DNA of 64,000 bases, from positions 27,927,080-27,991,079 of the forward strand of contig NC_088302.1 of assembly GCF_032854445.1 (NCBI RefSeq), written 5' to 3'. Below, piece after piece: positions 48,312-60,146 of the stretch. The stretch comes from Liolophura sinensis. Taxonomy: Eukaryota; Mollusca; Polyplacophora; Chitonida; Chitonidae. Below the pieces are notes generated by a model that saw only the letters and a program-made list of their open reading frames with translations, did no database searches and was not told where the DNA came from. The position numbers and the translations under genes are program-made. Within the stretch, counting starts at the first letter, position 1; every line of letters starts with the position of its first letter.

Positions 48312-49582
48312 GCGTAATGAAATTCTCAACATACCTCGTAAAATAAGAAAAGTGCATCTTGGAAGTAAAGAAAGCATTTCGTCGGCATAACCTTGGATGC
48401 ATTAGTTTGGGTTCGTTAATATAACGGTTTGGAAGAAGTATCTCGATAAAAATTTTGTCCATATTTAAACTAAAGTTTGGGTCTAAAATCGTGAGATTAT
48501 TAAGATATGCAATAACAAAGATATTGCGACTTCATATATTTAGCCTATAACCATTGGCTAGTGAGGTCTCGCATTGGAACCGTCTGCCATCAGCGCATTG
48601 CGGTGTTACGTCACAAGGCCTGTCAGGTTTTGTTATGACGTCAATTCTCCGTCCAACCGTATTCAGTTCCACTTGGCGTTCTGAAAGGCCTTCATCGCCG
48701 AGCGAGGAAGACTGGCCTTCTTCCGCGTCGTTTTATACCATTGACTTCGTCTGCGCACTAACATGATACGCGTGGCGGCACAACAGTCACACAATGCAGG
48801 CTTTAAATGCAAAATGTTTTGGTTTCGTTTAAACGAAGGATATCCGTTTAAACATGTTCCATAGAAGTCTGGCTAACCGTATCCACCAAGTATTTGTATT
48901 GTTATGCGGATAAGACCCCATACATAAACTGTCAATTCTGTACACTATTATGACATGGGTCTATTGTGTCGTTTAAGGAGGAGAAAACACTGGTCACTGT
49001 AGTATCTTGAAAAAAAATGAACTCCGCGCTTTGCGCCTAGTTTTAGGTATTTTCTTTCATAATCTACAGTTGCTCGTGCTTTCTCCACAACAAACAAGAT
49101 GGCCTTCATTCTGGGAAATATGTACTTTAAAATAGTCCCATTTTGAAAAATAAAGTATGGAATAAACATGCCCCATGACCAGATCGTAATGTGGGATGAA
49201 GCTGGTCGAAATAATTTATTCCCCGACGGTCGATTGGAGACAAGAGTGGTCCTCCTACACGGACTGTTGACATGAGGGTTAACGACTTAGTCTGAGCTGT
49301 GCTACATCAGGAAGGATAAGATCTCCCACGCCTGCCATACTTAGAAAGCACGACACACAGACTTGACCTTCTCGGAAGTTGTTAAAGACACCGGACTCTC
49401 CAGACTTTGAGATTTAGACCCTGATTCACCTGATCAGTTTACGGACATCACCAGTGCCAGATTTCAAACACTGACACAAATATTAAATTGAGACCTTGAG
49501 AAAGGTCAAATGTGAGATACTTCACAGGTTATGTGTGGTTAGATACCAATCATCATGTTGTATACTCTGGTTAATAACCATT
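48312..49582. other. Unique sequence with paired CRE-like sites, no gene established
   Basis: A GC-richer patch at 48555-48780 contains TTACGTCAC (about 48605) and the full palindrome TGACGTCA (about 48637) some 30 bp apart. It is also open on the plus strand for 70 codons (Ser-rich, unrecognised). The rest is noncoding by inspection. Confidence 0.4.
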
Positions 49583-50243
49583 ACACGCGTGACGTGGTAT
49601 GGAAACTTTGGCACTGTAAAGATGTGTATATCGGGGACACGCATGATGTCGGGTGGAAATTTTGACACTGTTAAGGTGTATATTTCAGAGACACGCAAAA
49701 CGTCGTTTAGGAACCTTGACACTATGAAGAGATGTATGTCAGAGACACCCGTGACGTGGTGTATAAACCCTGACACTGCAAAGTAGCATATGACATAAAC
49801 ACGTATGACGTGATGTAGAAACCTTGACACTATGAAGAGGTGTATGTCAGAGACACGCGTGACGTTGTGTAGAAATCTTGACACTGTAAAGATGTATATA
49901 TCAGAGGCACACGTGACGTGATGTGTAAACCATGGCACTGTAAAGTTGTATATGCCAGATACCCACGTGACATCGTGTAGAAACTTTGACACTGTTAAAA
50001 TGTGTATGACAAAACACGCGTGACGTGGTGTAGAAACCTTGACACGGTAAAGATGTATATGTCAGAGACACACCTGACGTTGTGTAGAAACCTTGACACT
50101 GTAAAGATGCGTTTGTCCGAGACATGTGTGGCACTATAAAGAGGTGTACAAACCATGACATTGTAAAGTTGTATATGTCAAAGACACACGTGACACAGAG
50201 CATTTAGAAACCTTGAAACTGTAAAGAGGTGTATGTCTGAGGC
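49583..50243. repeat. 54-bp minisatellite array, about 12 units
   Basis: The unit is GAAACCTTGACACTGTAAAG, ATGTATATGTCAGAGACACG, CGTGACGTGGTGTA. The GACACT landmark recurs at 49664, 49718, 49772, 49826, 49880 and 49934, exactly 54 bp apart each time. Because 54 is divisible by three, the minus strand holds a 156-codon periodic open frame (49522-49992) with an 18-residue period. I regard that as a by-product, not a gene. Confidence 0.96.
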
Positions 50244-51912
50244 AAGCTTGTCGCTTCATCTTGACACCCACAGTTCAATATCCTTCCAAAAAACCACACA
50301 GTTTTACACACCACCGTTGTTGTTTTATTTCGCCATCCTTATCTCATCTACAATTCTTTTTGAGTAGTAATTCGTCGGAATTAGACTAAATTGAAGTGGC
50401 TCCTAACGCAGCACTCTGATGCAATAGCGTGATCTATCCCTACGACTTAAGTGTGATTTTATGATGATTAGAGGAGGTAATGAAAACAATCCTCCGTTTT
50501 ACCGTCATAAAACTTCAGCAAACACTTGCAGGTGATGAGTGCTAATGGACACTTAACGAGAGCAGGAAAATGAATGAATTTTACTACTTTTGTAATTCCG
50601 GCTCACTGCAGATTGATTTTGGCAGACTGGCTATATGACTGTCCGGTGAACTGATTGATGTGTAATGTTGGAACGTAACATCGCCAAATAGAGGAAATCA
50701 TTTGAGATTACATTCTTTACAGGATGCATATCCTTTAACAATGGTTTATAATGAAAGTTTCAATAGAATTCCTTGTTTTAGTTTTACTTTTTTGTTACGT
50801 TTTTCTATTTTCGGAATATTGTGCCTGTACCTAAGACAATGTAGAATGTATCAGCATTGTTCGAAGATTTCCCGAGCGGCACAGAAAATAATCTGCTGAT
50901 AGCATGCCTTGAGAAGTTTATCATCACGTTTCCGTTTTTGCTTTTAATTTTTTGTCTCATTTCAGTCCATTGTGACGCAAAAGCTTCTCAAAACAACCAG
51001 TCCTAAATTTCGAATGTCAGTAATGACAGCTTAAGGGGAGCTTGTGGCAGAATTATGCCATTTATAACTGAAATTTTCATTTCCTTAAGCGGCTGGTGCA
51101 GTTGTTCAGGAGTTGAATTTTTGTTGATTTCTTTTGGCCAAATTACTGTTGCCGAACACGCGTCGATTTTGGGTGATGGAATGATGGATTTTGACTGAGT
51201 ATGGTTAAGGAGACACGGATGCGCCTTTGTTATCGCATACCTGATTAATTCATCGTGGGATCGATTGTTTGAAATTTTTGGTTTAACCAACTGTGTTAGC
51301 AGCCTCGATAAGCCCATTATGGGCATCTTCACCACTGATCAGGCACGTCAAAAATCCAAAGAGGTAAACACCCTTATGCATTATGGATGCCAGCTAATTT
51401 GACTCGTATAAGGAGAGAGAGTTTAGCCTAGGGATCGAGTAAACTGAAGCTTTCACATCGAGCTGACAAAATACCTGACTGGTTTTCATCGCTTGATGTC
51501 TGACAGTGATAGATGATATACATGCCGTACGCTAACTCGTCATAATGTCTGCCTTCTGGTTGTGATGCTGATGCGAAGCTAGCATGAGGCTAAGCAGGCT
51601 TCTGAACCCGACGACCGCCACACTTTGTGTGCGGACAAAATTCGCTATGGGACTAACAGGAAAAGTTAATACAACGTTAAGTTCCGGGTTTGTTGTAATT
51701 ACGCCTCATATCGTGTCATAAAATATTCGTGGTCAGTAAATGACTTACAGAGCAGACACATAAAATTGACCGGGAAACACGTTGCGGTTCACCCCTACTG
51801 TCTATGACTAACCAAAATTGTGAAGCATGCTTGCCTGTACGGCCACAATACCTCAGGCGCTTAAAACAGCTGGGCTTGAAAATACGTGTCGTAGAAACCC
51901 ACGCCTCTGTAT
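50244..51912. other. Unique sequence, no gene recognised
   Basis: A minus-strand frame at 51003-51335 (110 codons) is not recognised. A small GC hairpin (CCGCCACAC/GTGTGCGG) lies at about 51616-51635. Confidence 0.45.
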
Positions 51913-51985
51913 TGATTGAATGGCTGATTGAGGCTTTATAACGCCACGATCGAGAATTTTCATATGTCTGTTGAATAGGATATCT
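51913..51985 (-). mobile_element. Diverged SINE 3' tail
   Basis: GATTGAATGGCTGATTGAGG, then CTTTATAACGCCACGATCGA and GAATTTTCATATGTCTG, the shared 3'-tail motif in the same variant as at 17341 and 18078. Confidence 0.65.
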
Positions 51986-52189
51986 ACACGTGGTTGACGG
52001 TAATATGGATGTTCAACCAAAATATACCAACATCGACAAATTTGTGCACAACCAGTTTAACACGTGCAATTTGTGCGTGGACGCTGTTTATATTCTTTAA
52101 CTTCAAGCCAAAATTGTGAAGTACTGGCCGAAAAGCTAATCTGAACATAGAATGAATTCATAAATTTCTTTTAAAGAACTTAACTTAAA

Positions 52190-52262
52190 GTCTCAGGTGT
52201 GACTCGACCCAGGATTTACCGCTCCGAAGCCAACCCTCTACCAACTGTGCTATCCGGGTCGG
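52190..52262 (-). mobile_element. SINE family B head fragment (tRNA-like), minus strand
   Basis: CTCAGGTGTGACTCGACCCA is followed by GGATTTACCGCTCCGAAGCC and CTCTACCAACTGTGCTATCC. This is the same tRNA-like head as in the full element at 41.2-41.5 kb, with small deletions that remove part of the anticodon arm. It is not a functional tRNA gene. Confidence 0.85.
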
Positions 52263-52330
52263 TATAAATGATAAATGAGTTTTAACCCCTTATTACAGCT
52301 GTGCAGTATTTCAGCCATATCGTGGACATC
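52263..52330 (-). mobile_element. SINE tail remnant abutting the family B head
   Basis: TGAGTTTTAACCCCTTATTA is followed by CAGCTGTGCAGTATTTCAGC and CATATCGTGGAC. The pattern (TTTAAC..., AATATT-like, CAGCCATATCGTGG) also occurs at 62473-62545. Its position directly beside a head fragment suggests tandem or nested insertions. Confidence 0.6.
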
Positions 52331-52450
52331 TTAAGACCTTCGAAATCAGACTCGACTTTTGATAGTGTTCGGAATTTTTTTGTCTGCCCGAGAAAGCTAT
52401 CAGGTGGTTAAAAACTAACATGAAAAGTCTCCTGTTACCATATCGCGGAT

Positions 52451-52560
52451 TGGTGTAAAGTTTTAACATCTCGCACAACTGGTGTAATCTTTCAACATCT
52501 CGCACAATTGGTGTAAACTTTTTCCACCTTACAGAACTGGTGTAAACTTTTAACATCTCG
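52451..52560. repeat. 29-bp tandem repeat, about 4 units
   Basis: The unit is GTGTAATCTTTCAACATCTC followed by GCACAATTG; later units drift (TTTTTCCACCTTACAGAAC). Confidence 0.9.
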
Positions 52561-54280
52561 ATGAATTATTGGAAGCTGTTATCTTTTCGATGAAAACTGT
52601 TGTCTGCTAAGTAAAAAACAAAGAAATATTAAAATGATATGTGAACACTTGCAATCAAAGTACAACTAGCATAATACACGATTTGGATACGATTTAATTC
52701 ATAGGCCTTTTCATCAACATTGAAACTATTCACTGCTTCTCTTTGCATGAATCCCTTCTAATTTGGTAAATGATATACCTTCTTAATTTTTTGGTGGATT
52801 GTGTTGAACGAAGTTTTGGAAATTAGCCTTGTTCTGTAACGTCCATTATAGCTGACGGCTGGTATAGGAATGTTTGTTTTGACGTTGAGATGTATCTAAT
52901 AGTATACTGACTGCCATATAGGCCTGCTGATTTTCTGCAACAGCTTAATAAAGTATCCCTGGTTATTATTTGTTGCTTATAAAACACTGAAAATGTAGGC
53001 AAATAGGAATTATTCAAATGTGACGATTCTACGTCTTCGGGGGTAATGTGTAGCGTAACATCTTCAAACTGCAAACTATGAATCTGAAGAGATTTTAATT
53101 TAACTTTATTTCACCCTATTTGGATAATGCTTAAAGACAGAGAAGAGTCAAGATTAAAAAAAGGATTTGTGTTCAATGCCTGACTCAAAGCCTAACAATT
53201 TCTTAACTGAAGAAATGTTCTAATCTAGCCCAAGTGATAAATATAATAATGTGACACAAAGTCGCTATCATTTCCCTTGCTGTGAAATGGCGAATAAACT
53301 TAAAGTATTCCAGTAATAAATCAATCACTCAAATGAGTGAAGTGTCAAATTTGCACAAACCCCTCCAGTTAAAGCACATCAAAATGACAGTCTGAAATTG
53401 CGCTGATATAATTCTCAAATAAAGCAATTATTCTTAGAAAATCAGCATTTATTTAATCTGGAAAGGAGATCGAATAAAATGCGATTCCTGAGCTGCTCCC
53501 ACAAAGCGTTTAATTATGGTGTTCTTGATGGCTGTCAAGTTGTGGAGAAAAACACCGCAGTTGTCATACCGACTCCAGGATGTTGATGATTTCCTGCATT
53601 ATTTCACAAAAGCAAAGCCAAAGTGGATTTTTTTCCATTTTTCCATGGTGTTTCTGTTGTACGAGATATTAGTGACTGTGTTTGGGATCGTTACACGACT
53701 ACCAGGAGCATCACAATACTTGAGTGAGAACATGTGAAAGAACGAGAGCCCGCTGCTATTGACTGATAAGGCAGTTTCTGAACCGACAACAAGGAGTCGC
53801 CTTGAGCTGAGTGCTAGATCACTAATCACTGCCTGCCATTTAAGGGGGAGTGTTCCCGTAAAAATCAATTTAAATGACATCTTGGATGATAGCCCATGTG
53901 CCGCCGGAATGTTGAGTGTCGCAAACACAGCCGAATTCACATTAACAATCAAATGACTACAATTCTAGAGTGCTCAGGCTTACAAGTAGCATCGCCAACC
54001 TTTGAGAAACTCGTGACATGTTTTCCATTTTAAACAACTTCCGTTTTCGTGAAATTAAAACAGGACAAAAGTCCCGGTGACAGCGACACAGCTAAACCAA
54101 GATTGTCTGTGCACTCATTCGGTACTTTAGTCCGTACCTAATTGTAAGAATAGACATGTGACCTCTTCTCTGATGTCAACAGATTTCATCATTCACGGGA
54201 ACATTCGACGTATACATGTACATTCAAACTTTGGATTATTACAGTATTCATTCTTTGTCTCTCTTTGGAATAAATCAAAT
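52561..54280. other. Unique sequence; possible conserved segment at 53500-53960
   Basis: Between 53516 and 53956 both strands are open for long stretches: plus 53516-53737 and 53759-53956, minus 53599-53952 (117 codons). The composition is less AT-rich than the flanks. The minus peptide (AVISDLALSSRRLLVVGSET, SSGLSFFHMFSLKYCDAPGS) is protein-like but unrecognised, and no convincing splice sites were found. The segment could be a conserved noncoding element or an exon. The rest is featureless. Confidence 0.25.
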
Positions 54281-54283
54281 ATA

Positions 54284-54312
54284 TGTTGTTGTTGTTGTTG
54301 CCGTTGTTGCTC
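54284..54312. repeat. (TTG)n trinucleotide microsatellite
   Basis: GTTGTTGTTGTTGCCGTTGT followed by TGCTCG. Confidence 0.9.
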
Positions 54313-54370
54313 GTGTACTTTAGAGGATTCAACAGAGGACCACTTCACGGAGCCTGAATAGGGGGTACCG

Positions 54371-54399
54371 GTATGTATGTATGTATATATGTATGTATG

Positions 54400-54433
<34 letters not shown>

Positions 54434-54460
54434 TGTATGTATGTATGTATGTGTGTATGT
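54371..54460. repeat. (GTAT)n microsatellite
   Basis: About 20 GTAT units with a few TATA interruptions. It is the reverse-complement motif of the CATA repeat at 3.1 kb. A fragment resembling a family B SINE tail (GGAGTTTCGCGTCGTACTTA) follows directly at about 54463-54490. Confidence 0.95.
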
Positions 54461-54490
54461 TTGGAGTTTCGCGTCGTACTTAACAATGTG

Positions 54491-55435
54491 AGCTTGTGGT
54501 TTTCAGTCTAAACAACACAACGTAAGCAATTCTTTTAAATTCAGCTTCAAAGTGGACAAAAACTAAATAGGATTTGTAAATGACCTTGATCCTGGAATTA
54601 GCACCGTATGATACTCTAGTCAAGAAGAACTTATTTTGATTCGAGTTTTCGAAGTTCAATGCTCTACTAAAAAAAGCATTTCACACACTCCAGGTACAGT
54701 TATCGATTCCGATTTCTCTCGCAGTGTTCTGAAAGCCTCTTAACTGTGTGACTGAGAACTACATTTCCGTATTCCTAAATGTGTTATTTGTATGCAGAAG
54801 CCAGAGCACCGAGTATGCCAAGTTGATATTGGCGAATATATTTTCGTCAAACAGTTTTTACAAGGCTGGCTATATAGATATTGATTTAATGAGGCGTCTT
54901 TTGGTGACAAGCTTTTTGAAGCAGTAACCGTGAAGCTGTGGACATTAACGGACTGTTAAACCATTTCCAGCCACTTTACACACCTGTGTTGGAGGATCAT
55001 ATCTTCCACTAAACGATCAAACCTCAACGAAGTCATCAAGTACAAGTTCTGTAACAGCGTGACCGATGGCTTGGATCATACATATGACCCAATAATGCCT
55101 TCTGCCAAAGATAAACATATACTGAAGATGATGCCTGATCGAAATGCTTACAGTTGGTATTTGTGGCACAAATTCGATGATAAGGCCTCATTAGTCCGTG
55201 GAAATGAACCATTCCCAGTGCATAATACCGTAGCAAAATACCAATATGCCTGTCCGGGTTTTCTTTATGGCATTGTCCGTTTATGAACTCGTCTTCATAC
55301 GCGTATGCCTCAAAGTTGCATTTTGGGGCGGAAGGGAGAGAATGAATAAATGATTTTGGCTTAATACCACTTAGTCAACTACTTTAGCCAAGATACGACG
55401 AGGAGGCGGAGACACGACCACGTATTTGACTTCAT
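54491..55435. other. Unique sequence, no gene established
   Basis: Overlapping frames on both strands at 55036-55286 (66-75 codons) look moderately protein-like but no family is recognised and no splice signals stand out. Confidence 0.4.
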
Positions 55436-55457
55436 GTATATATATATATATATATAC
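55436..55457. repeat. (TA)n microsatellite
   Basis: About ten TA units. Confidence 0.9.
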
Positions 55458-55609
55458 AGTATGTAGATAGCGCAATGTGAATGTAGCGATAACAAAAAAA
55501 ATCCTAGAATTTTTCTGAACACCTTCACTACATTCGCTTCCACGACATAGAGCTTCCGGATGGATCAGTTATCATACAGATTCGTTATTGATTAAAGTTA
55601 CCTGATAAG

Positions 55610-56060
55610 AGAACCACCACTTCGTGGAGATTGACACAGTTAATTAATTTTCTCGTGAACGCCTTAATTTCATTAGCCGTCGTCTGAGATCTCCCCGACT
55701 GGAGAGCATCCGTGTACACTGCCGAGGCGTGACGAGGCCTGATAACATCCAAATCTATCTCCATTGATTTTCTTCACGGGCAAAAGTCGGAGAAATTAGA
55801 TAATAAAATCTCAGACATAACTCCTGATTGCAATGAAGGAGGCTAGGCACGCGCAGAAAATCACGAGACAGGAATCCTGTCGAAAGATTATAATTAACTG
55901 TCTCCTAGCGGACTGGTCTGTGGATTGATTAATGGCTGCTTACCGTCTATGCTAACATTATTCTATTAGTAGGTCAGTCACGCCTGCGTGTTCAACGCTT
56001 ACGCGAATGACGAAACACATTAAGGATTATCGTAATTCAGTAGTTTATGTGATTACGACA
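55610..56060. promoter_or_regulatory. Candidate conserved noncoding element rich in homeodomain-type cores
   Basis: The segment lacks repeats and open frames but has several TAATTA/ATTAAT cores: AGTTAATTAATTTTCTC (about 55639), ATTATAATTAACTG (about 55887) and GATTGATTAATGGCTG (about 55924). It also has balanced, complex composition unlike the surrounding AT-rich DNA. Developmental enhancers often look like this, but no conservation data are available; the call is an inference. Confidence 0.25.
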
Positions 56061-56439
56061 AGACAATAAAGAATAACGCATTTCTCAGAATAGCTATGTA
56101 CAAAGTATCGACGCCCTCGCTTGCTAATTCGGCTGAGAGTTGTGGGCGATGGATTCTTCATCAATTACACTGTTTGCACTGATTCAGCTCAGTAGGTTTT
56201 GTGAGGTCATTGAGGAAAGATTATGGTTTACTCCGGGCCTGTCCCGTTTCTCTCACCGAGAAACCTTAGCGCTGGTCCAGGTAATTCCATACAGGCGACA
56301 TCAATTCTCTTAGAAAATCAGCGGTTTCTGGGAAATGACATAAACAATCATGGGAGCGTTTTCGTAGTTTTGCGTTCGTTGAAGATCACCAATATGGTGT
56401 GCATCTCTGTGCGTGAAACGAGGGAAAGTTCATATGTGA
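56061..56439. other. Unique sequence, no gene
   Basis: A 73-codon plus-strand frame (56223-56444) is not recognised. Confidence 0.4.
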
Positions 56440-56566
56440 GTTGAAAAAAAGGTTGCTGGTTTATGCCGGGCACTCTAGTTTTCTCCAGTCATAACAATGA
56501 CCGCCATAGTATAAGTGAAACATTATTCAATTTGGCATTAAACAACAGTCAGATAAGTCAATAAAT
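56440..56566 (+). mobile_element. Diverged SINE (family A) 3' half, plus strand
   Basis: AAGGTTGCTGGTTTATGCCG is followed by GGCACTCTAGTTTTCTCC, then CATAACAATGACCGCCATAG, TATAAGTGAAACATTATTC and TTTGGCATTAAACAACAGTC. The order matches the 3' half of the element at 38 kb with many substitutions. Confidence 0.78.
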
Positions 56567-58734
56567 ATATACTTTCTTCGTGCAGACGACCGTGACTATC
56601 TTTCTGCTTGTGTCTCTGCTGATCCTGAAACGTTGTCGTAGTGATAGATAAATAACATAATCCAGATTGGCCAATTGTGGAAGAGGACACGACCTCCGAT
56701 CATTGAAGAAATTGCTTTTCACAATGAACGTCTAAGATGTGGGTGAACGACAGACCATGGCAGAAAACCTAATCTTTGCAACTCTGTAGGGAGATTGATC
56801 CTGGATTACTAACAAAAGTAATTCAGCTTCTCTGCAAATCAACACCCGTGACCTTCGAGCAATGGAGGTGTGTATTCGCCCGGCATCCTTTGGCTAACAC
56901 CGATTACGTCACTATCTACACACATGCGACAGAGTGTATACCCGAAATTCTGAATATAACATTAGAATAACATTCTGTCGTAGAGAGAGTAATAGAAAGT
57001 AATACGATCTCTTGTTCGCTAACAAGGCCGCGAGACCACTGCTGACTTGGATTCAACCTACACTTCGTGTTCTCGTCTGACTGAAAAACAAGGGGTCTCA
57101 GAGCCTGCTACACGACGATTCCTTCACCAGTCATTGGGCGTTTCTTTTTAAAATATTTTCCATGTTCTCGTGCTTTGTGTTCTTTTAAGGCGTAACAAAC
57201 AAGATAGTACGGTTGTTTGCCTTACTCACGCGAAACTTTCACCACCGCAGCACGTCCGGGATTGATGTACATGTCGAAATGAATTTCTATGTTCCCTGCT
57301 CACTGGCAAGTCTCAAGATTAATCAACCAAAACTTATTCCGAAACCACTTCTGAGATCGAAGAATAAACGTCTCCAGATCTTCACAATCTGACCATAGCA
57401 CACATATTAAATTCATATCCTCGTTTGGACAATAGTACTGTGAGTTCATTGATCTTAATAAGTTAGCAGTGCAAACAAGGAATGCCAACAACTTCTTACT
57501 GCCAGGCCAACATGCCTTCGGTGAGTGCAATGAACGTCAAGTATGTTACAGTACAAGCATTTCCCGTTTGGCATTTTTTAACATTCACCATTAAGAACAG
57601 CCACACGCCTCTTGTAAATCTGAAGGCATCTGTTAGCTTTCGCTGCCAAATCACTCTCCATGGTACAGTCTCTGTAAACGTAAATAATGTTAGTATCACC
57701 TTTTTAGCTTTCGATTAATCTCTTAGAAAAAACTTATTCCCAAGACGCATTGTTTTACAGTTTATAAGCGTAGTTTCCCTGTTTCCTCCACTATTCTCAC
57801 AAGGGAAGTTAATTTGGCAGTAAGCTCACGTCCATATAACCGCTATCAAGAGAGGACTTTGTGTATTTGATGTTCGATTTGGAGAATTGAGCTCGCACCT
57901 TGCTCCGCTGAAAGTAAATGAAGCACCATTATTTCACACATTTCCATGTTAATATTGTCTTGACATAACTTTATATACATGCAAATTTTGCTGACTTGCG
58001 TAAATAACTTACTGACTGACTGTCTGATAGATTGATGGATTGATCCCGATGGATTGATTGATTGATTTCCATTTGAAAACGATAAGAGTAATGCCTGACA
58101 AACCAGCGCTCTGCACGTCATATAGAGTAGTGATATATAGGGATGTACGTGAAAGCACTATGGTTTTCCAGATAAATAATGCATCTATCATATCAGTGAG
58201 CTAGGGACGACTGGTCGTAAATCCATGTTAACAACATGAAGGTGTGGGGCGATAATAAACCAAACAGACTGTACTTACTTCCATCGCTAGTGTATCCTCA
58301 GGGGAGTTATGGTATACAGGTGATGTCAGGTTAGCTGTCAGAGCTGAGCACTACATACAAACAGAGTGGTGGATCACTTTACAAGGCCAACTTTAACTAC
58401 CCTCCACATTCATGAACCATGGAAGTCTTCCTTTGCGGAGTCTTTATGTGAACAATGGCTTATAGAATTAAAATTAAATTATCCAGGATAGACAAGGAAG
58501 TAAATCTGGCAGTTTTATCATAACATGGTTAATGAATAAATGTAGAAATGTACTTCAAATGTGGCTTCACACTGAAAACTCGATATGGAGGAAAAGCCCA
58601 ACGTGACTTGTTGTATCAAAAACAAAAGCATGAGGAGAAACACCAGAATAGCACAGCGTGTCATTGATTGGCGGTAAAGGGGCCTCGCAGTATCAATGGC
58701 CAGCAAACGCTTCAAGATTGTGTGTATCCATAAA
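56567..58734. other. Unique sequence, no gene recognised
   Basis: Frames of 60-91 codons occur on both strands without recognisable features. A GATT-rich run lies at 58012-58068. Confidence 0.45.
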
Positions 58735-58995
58735 CACGCACCCCTCATCCACCCCAAACCACACACCCTGTGTCTCCAAACACACACTCACCCACCATCC
58801 ACCCCAAACCACACACCCTGTGTGTCCACACACGCGCACTCACCACCCACACTCAAATACGCACCCTGTGTGTCCACACACGCGCACCCTACACCCATTC
58901 CCAGTCACACTCCCTGTGTGTCAATACACGCCTACTCACCACCCACACTCAATCACGCGCCCTGTGAGTCCACACATGTGCACTCAACACCCACC
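58735..58995. repeat. 48-bp CA-rich minisatellite, about 5 units
   Basis: The ACCCTGTGTGTCCACACACG landmark recurs near 58766, 58816, 58864, 58912 and 58960 (one 50-bp step, then 48-bp steps). The remainder of each unit is CGCACTCACCACCCACACTC plus a short variable end. Because 48 is divisible by three, three plus-strand frames stay open (up to 138 codons at 58658-59074) with 16-residue His/Pro/Thr periods. These are by-products. Confidence 0.93.
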
Positions 58996-60146
58996 CGCAT
59001 CCAAAAACTCGGCATGCCAAACTTGGCTTACATACAGAAAAAAACATGTCACAGGATTTAGAAGTGCTGACTAATGAAAAGAAATCACAATGTTGGTTTC
59101 AGCCTACTTTGTATTCGTAGAAAACAACGGTATTGTTGAACTGTGTATACCGGCCAGATTTAAACAGGCCTTTGACAGTAATCAATAACGCCTCGAGGTG
59201 ACACAATGCTGAGATATTCCTGAACAGAATTATTACATGACTCTGGCCATCAATCATGCGAACAGGTAACCCAATCTGAGCAATGATTGGGACGAAAAAA
59301 GCTTGCATTTTAAATCGAATTTCAAAATTTTCTAATCTGTCATCTCGAGCGTGAATTCTTGTTGAGGATAATACGGGCAATGATTTTTGGTAATGCAATC
59401 AGTAGGCTGTAACCTTGTTGCTGAGAATCTGTTGGTAGCCGCAGAGGGTAGTGTCACACAGAAAACAGCATGGCTCGCGTGAGGTTCTTCTGTTTTGTAG
59501 TTATCCATCTTCACGATTGAGTTACATAAACCAGGTTAGAATTGATATTGATCACAGACTCTATTTTAGAGACTCATAGACGAGAGTAGTCCTCTAGTTC
59601 TCACCTCAACATATGTGCAGTTACATTTTACGGTCTTATAGTACCCATTAATTCTTTGGTTCGAAGAGAGGTTTACAATGGGTTTGGGGTGGGCCCAACC
59701 ATTCATAACAGCCTGATTTTGCTCCCTTTTTGTGTTGATCTTGGTTTGGTCGGCTAAATATATGACTCCTCCGACGTTTGTGGCGGTAACACGATTAACT
59801 GCCCATTATTCCTTACCTTAAAAAATGGTCAGAATGTTTTTACATGCTGTTTACTGTCTTGGTTCAGATGTTCATTTTCTGTCCACACCAGCTAAGATAC
59901 ATGTTTCTTAGTATGGCGTCATGTCCGATAGCCAAGATAGAAACAAGATTAGGAAACGATGTCAGTCTCCTAAATTGTATTTTATTTTTGAATTCCAGAG
60001 GATCGACACCCTCCACGCGGATGTTTCAGCCACAGATAGTGAGCTAATTACAATATATAGGGCTTCCACATAAAAGACTGATCATTAAATTGTCTTTGCC
60101 TTCAGACTGGCAGATATCGCTTAGTGGTTAAAGTGAAAGTATTGCT
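58996..60146. other. Unique sequence, no gene recognised
   Basis: A 99-codon minus-strand frame (59099-59398) is not recognised. Confidence 0.5.

Noticed and set aside
49522-49992. 156-codon minus-strand frame resembling a repetitive membrane protein
   Set aside because: The 18-residue period equals the 54-bp repeat unit; treated as a by-product, though listed as a finding for testing.
55036-55286. Overlapping frames on both strands
   Set aside because: Peptides look moderately natural but match no family I know and lack splice signals; not enough to call.
58658-59074. 138-codon His/Pro-rich plus-strand frame
   Set aside because: Generated by the 48-bp repeat; all three frames on that strand are similarly open.
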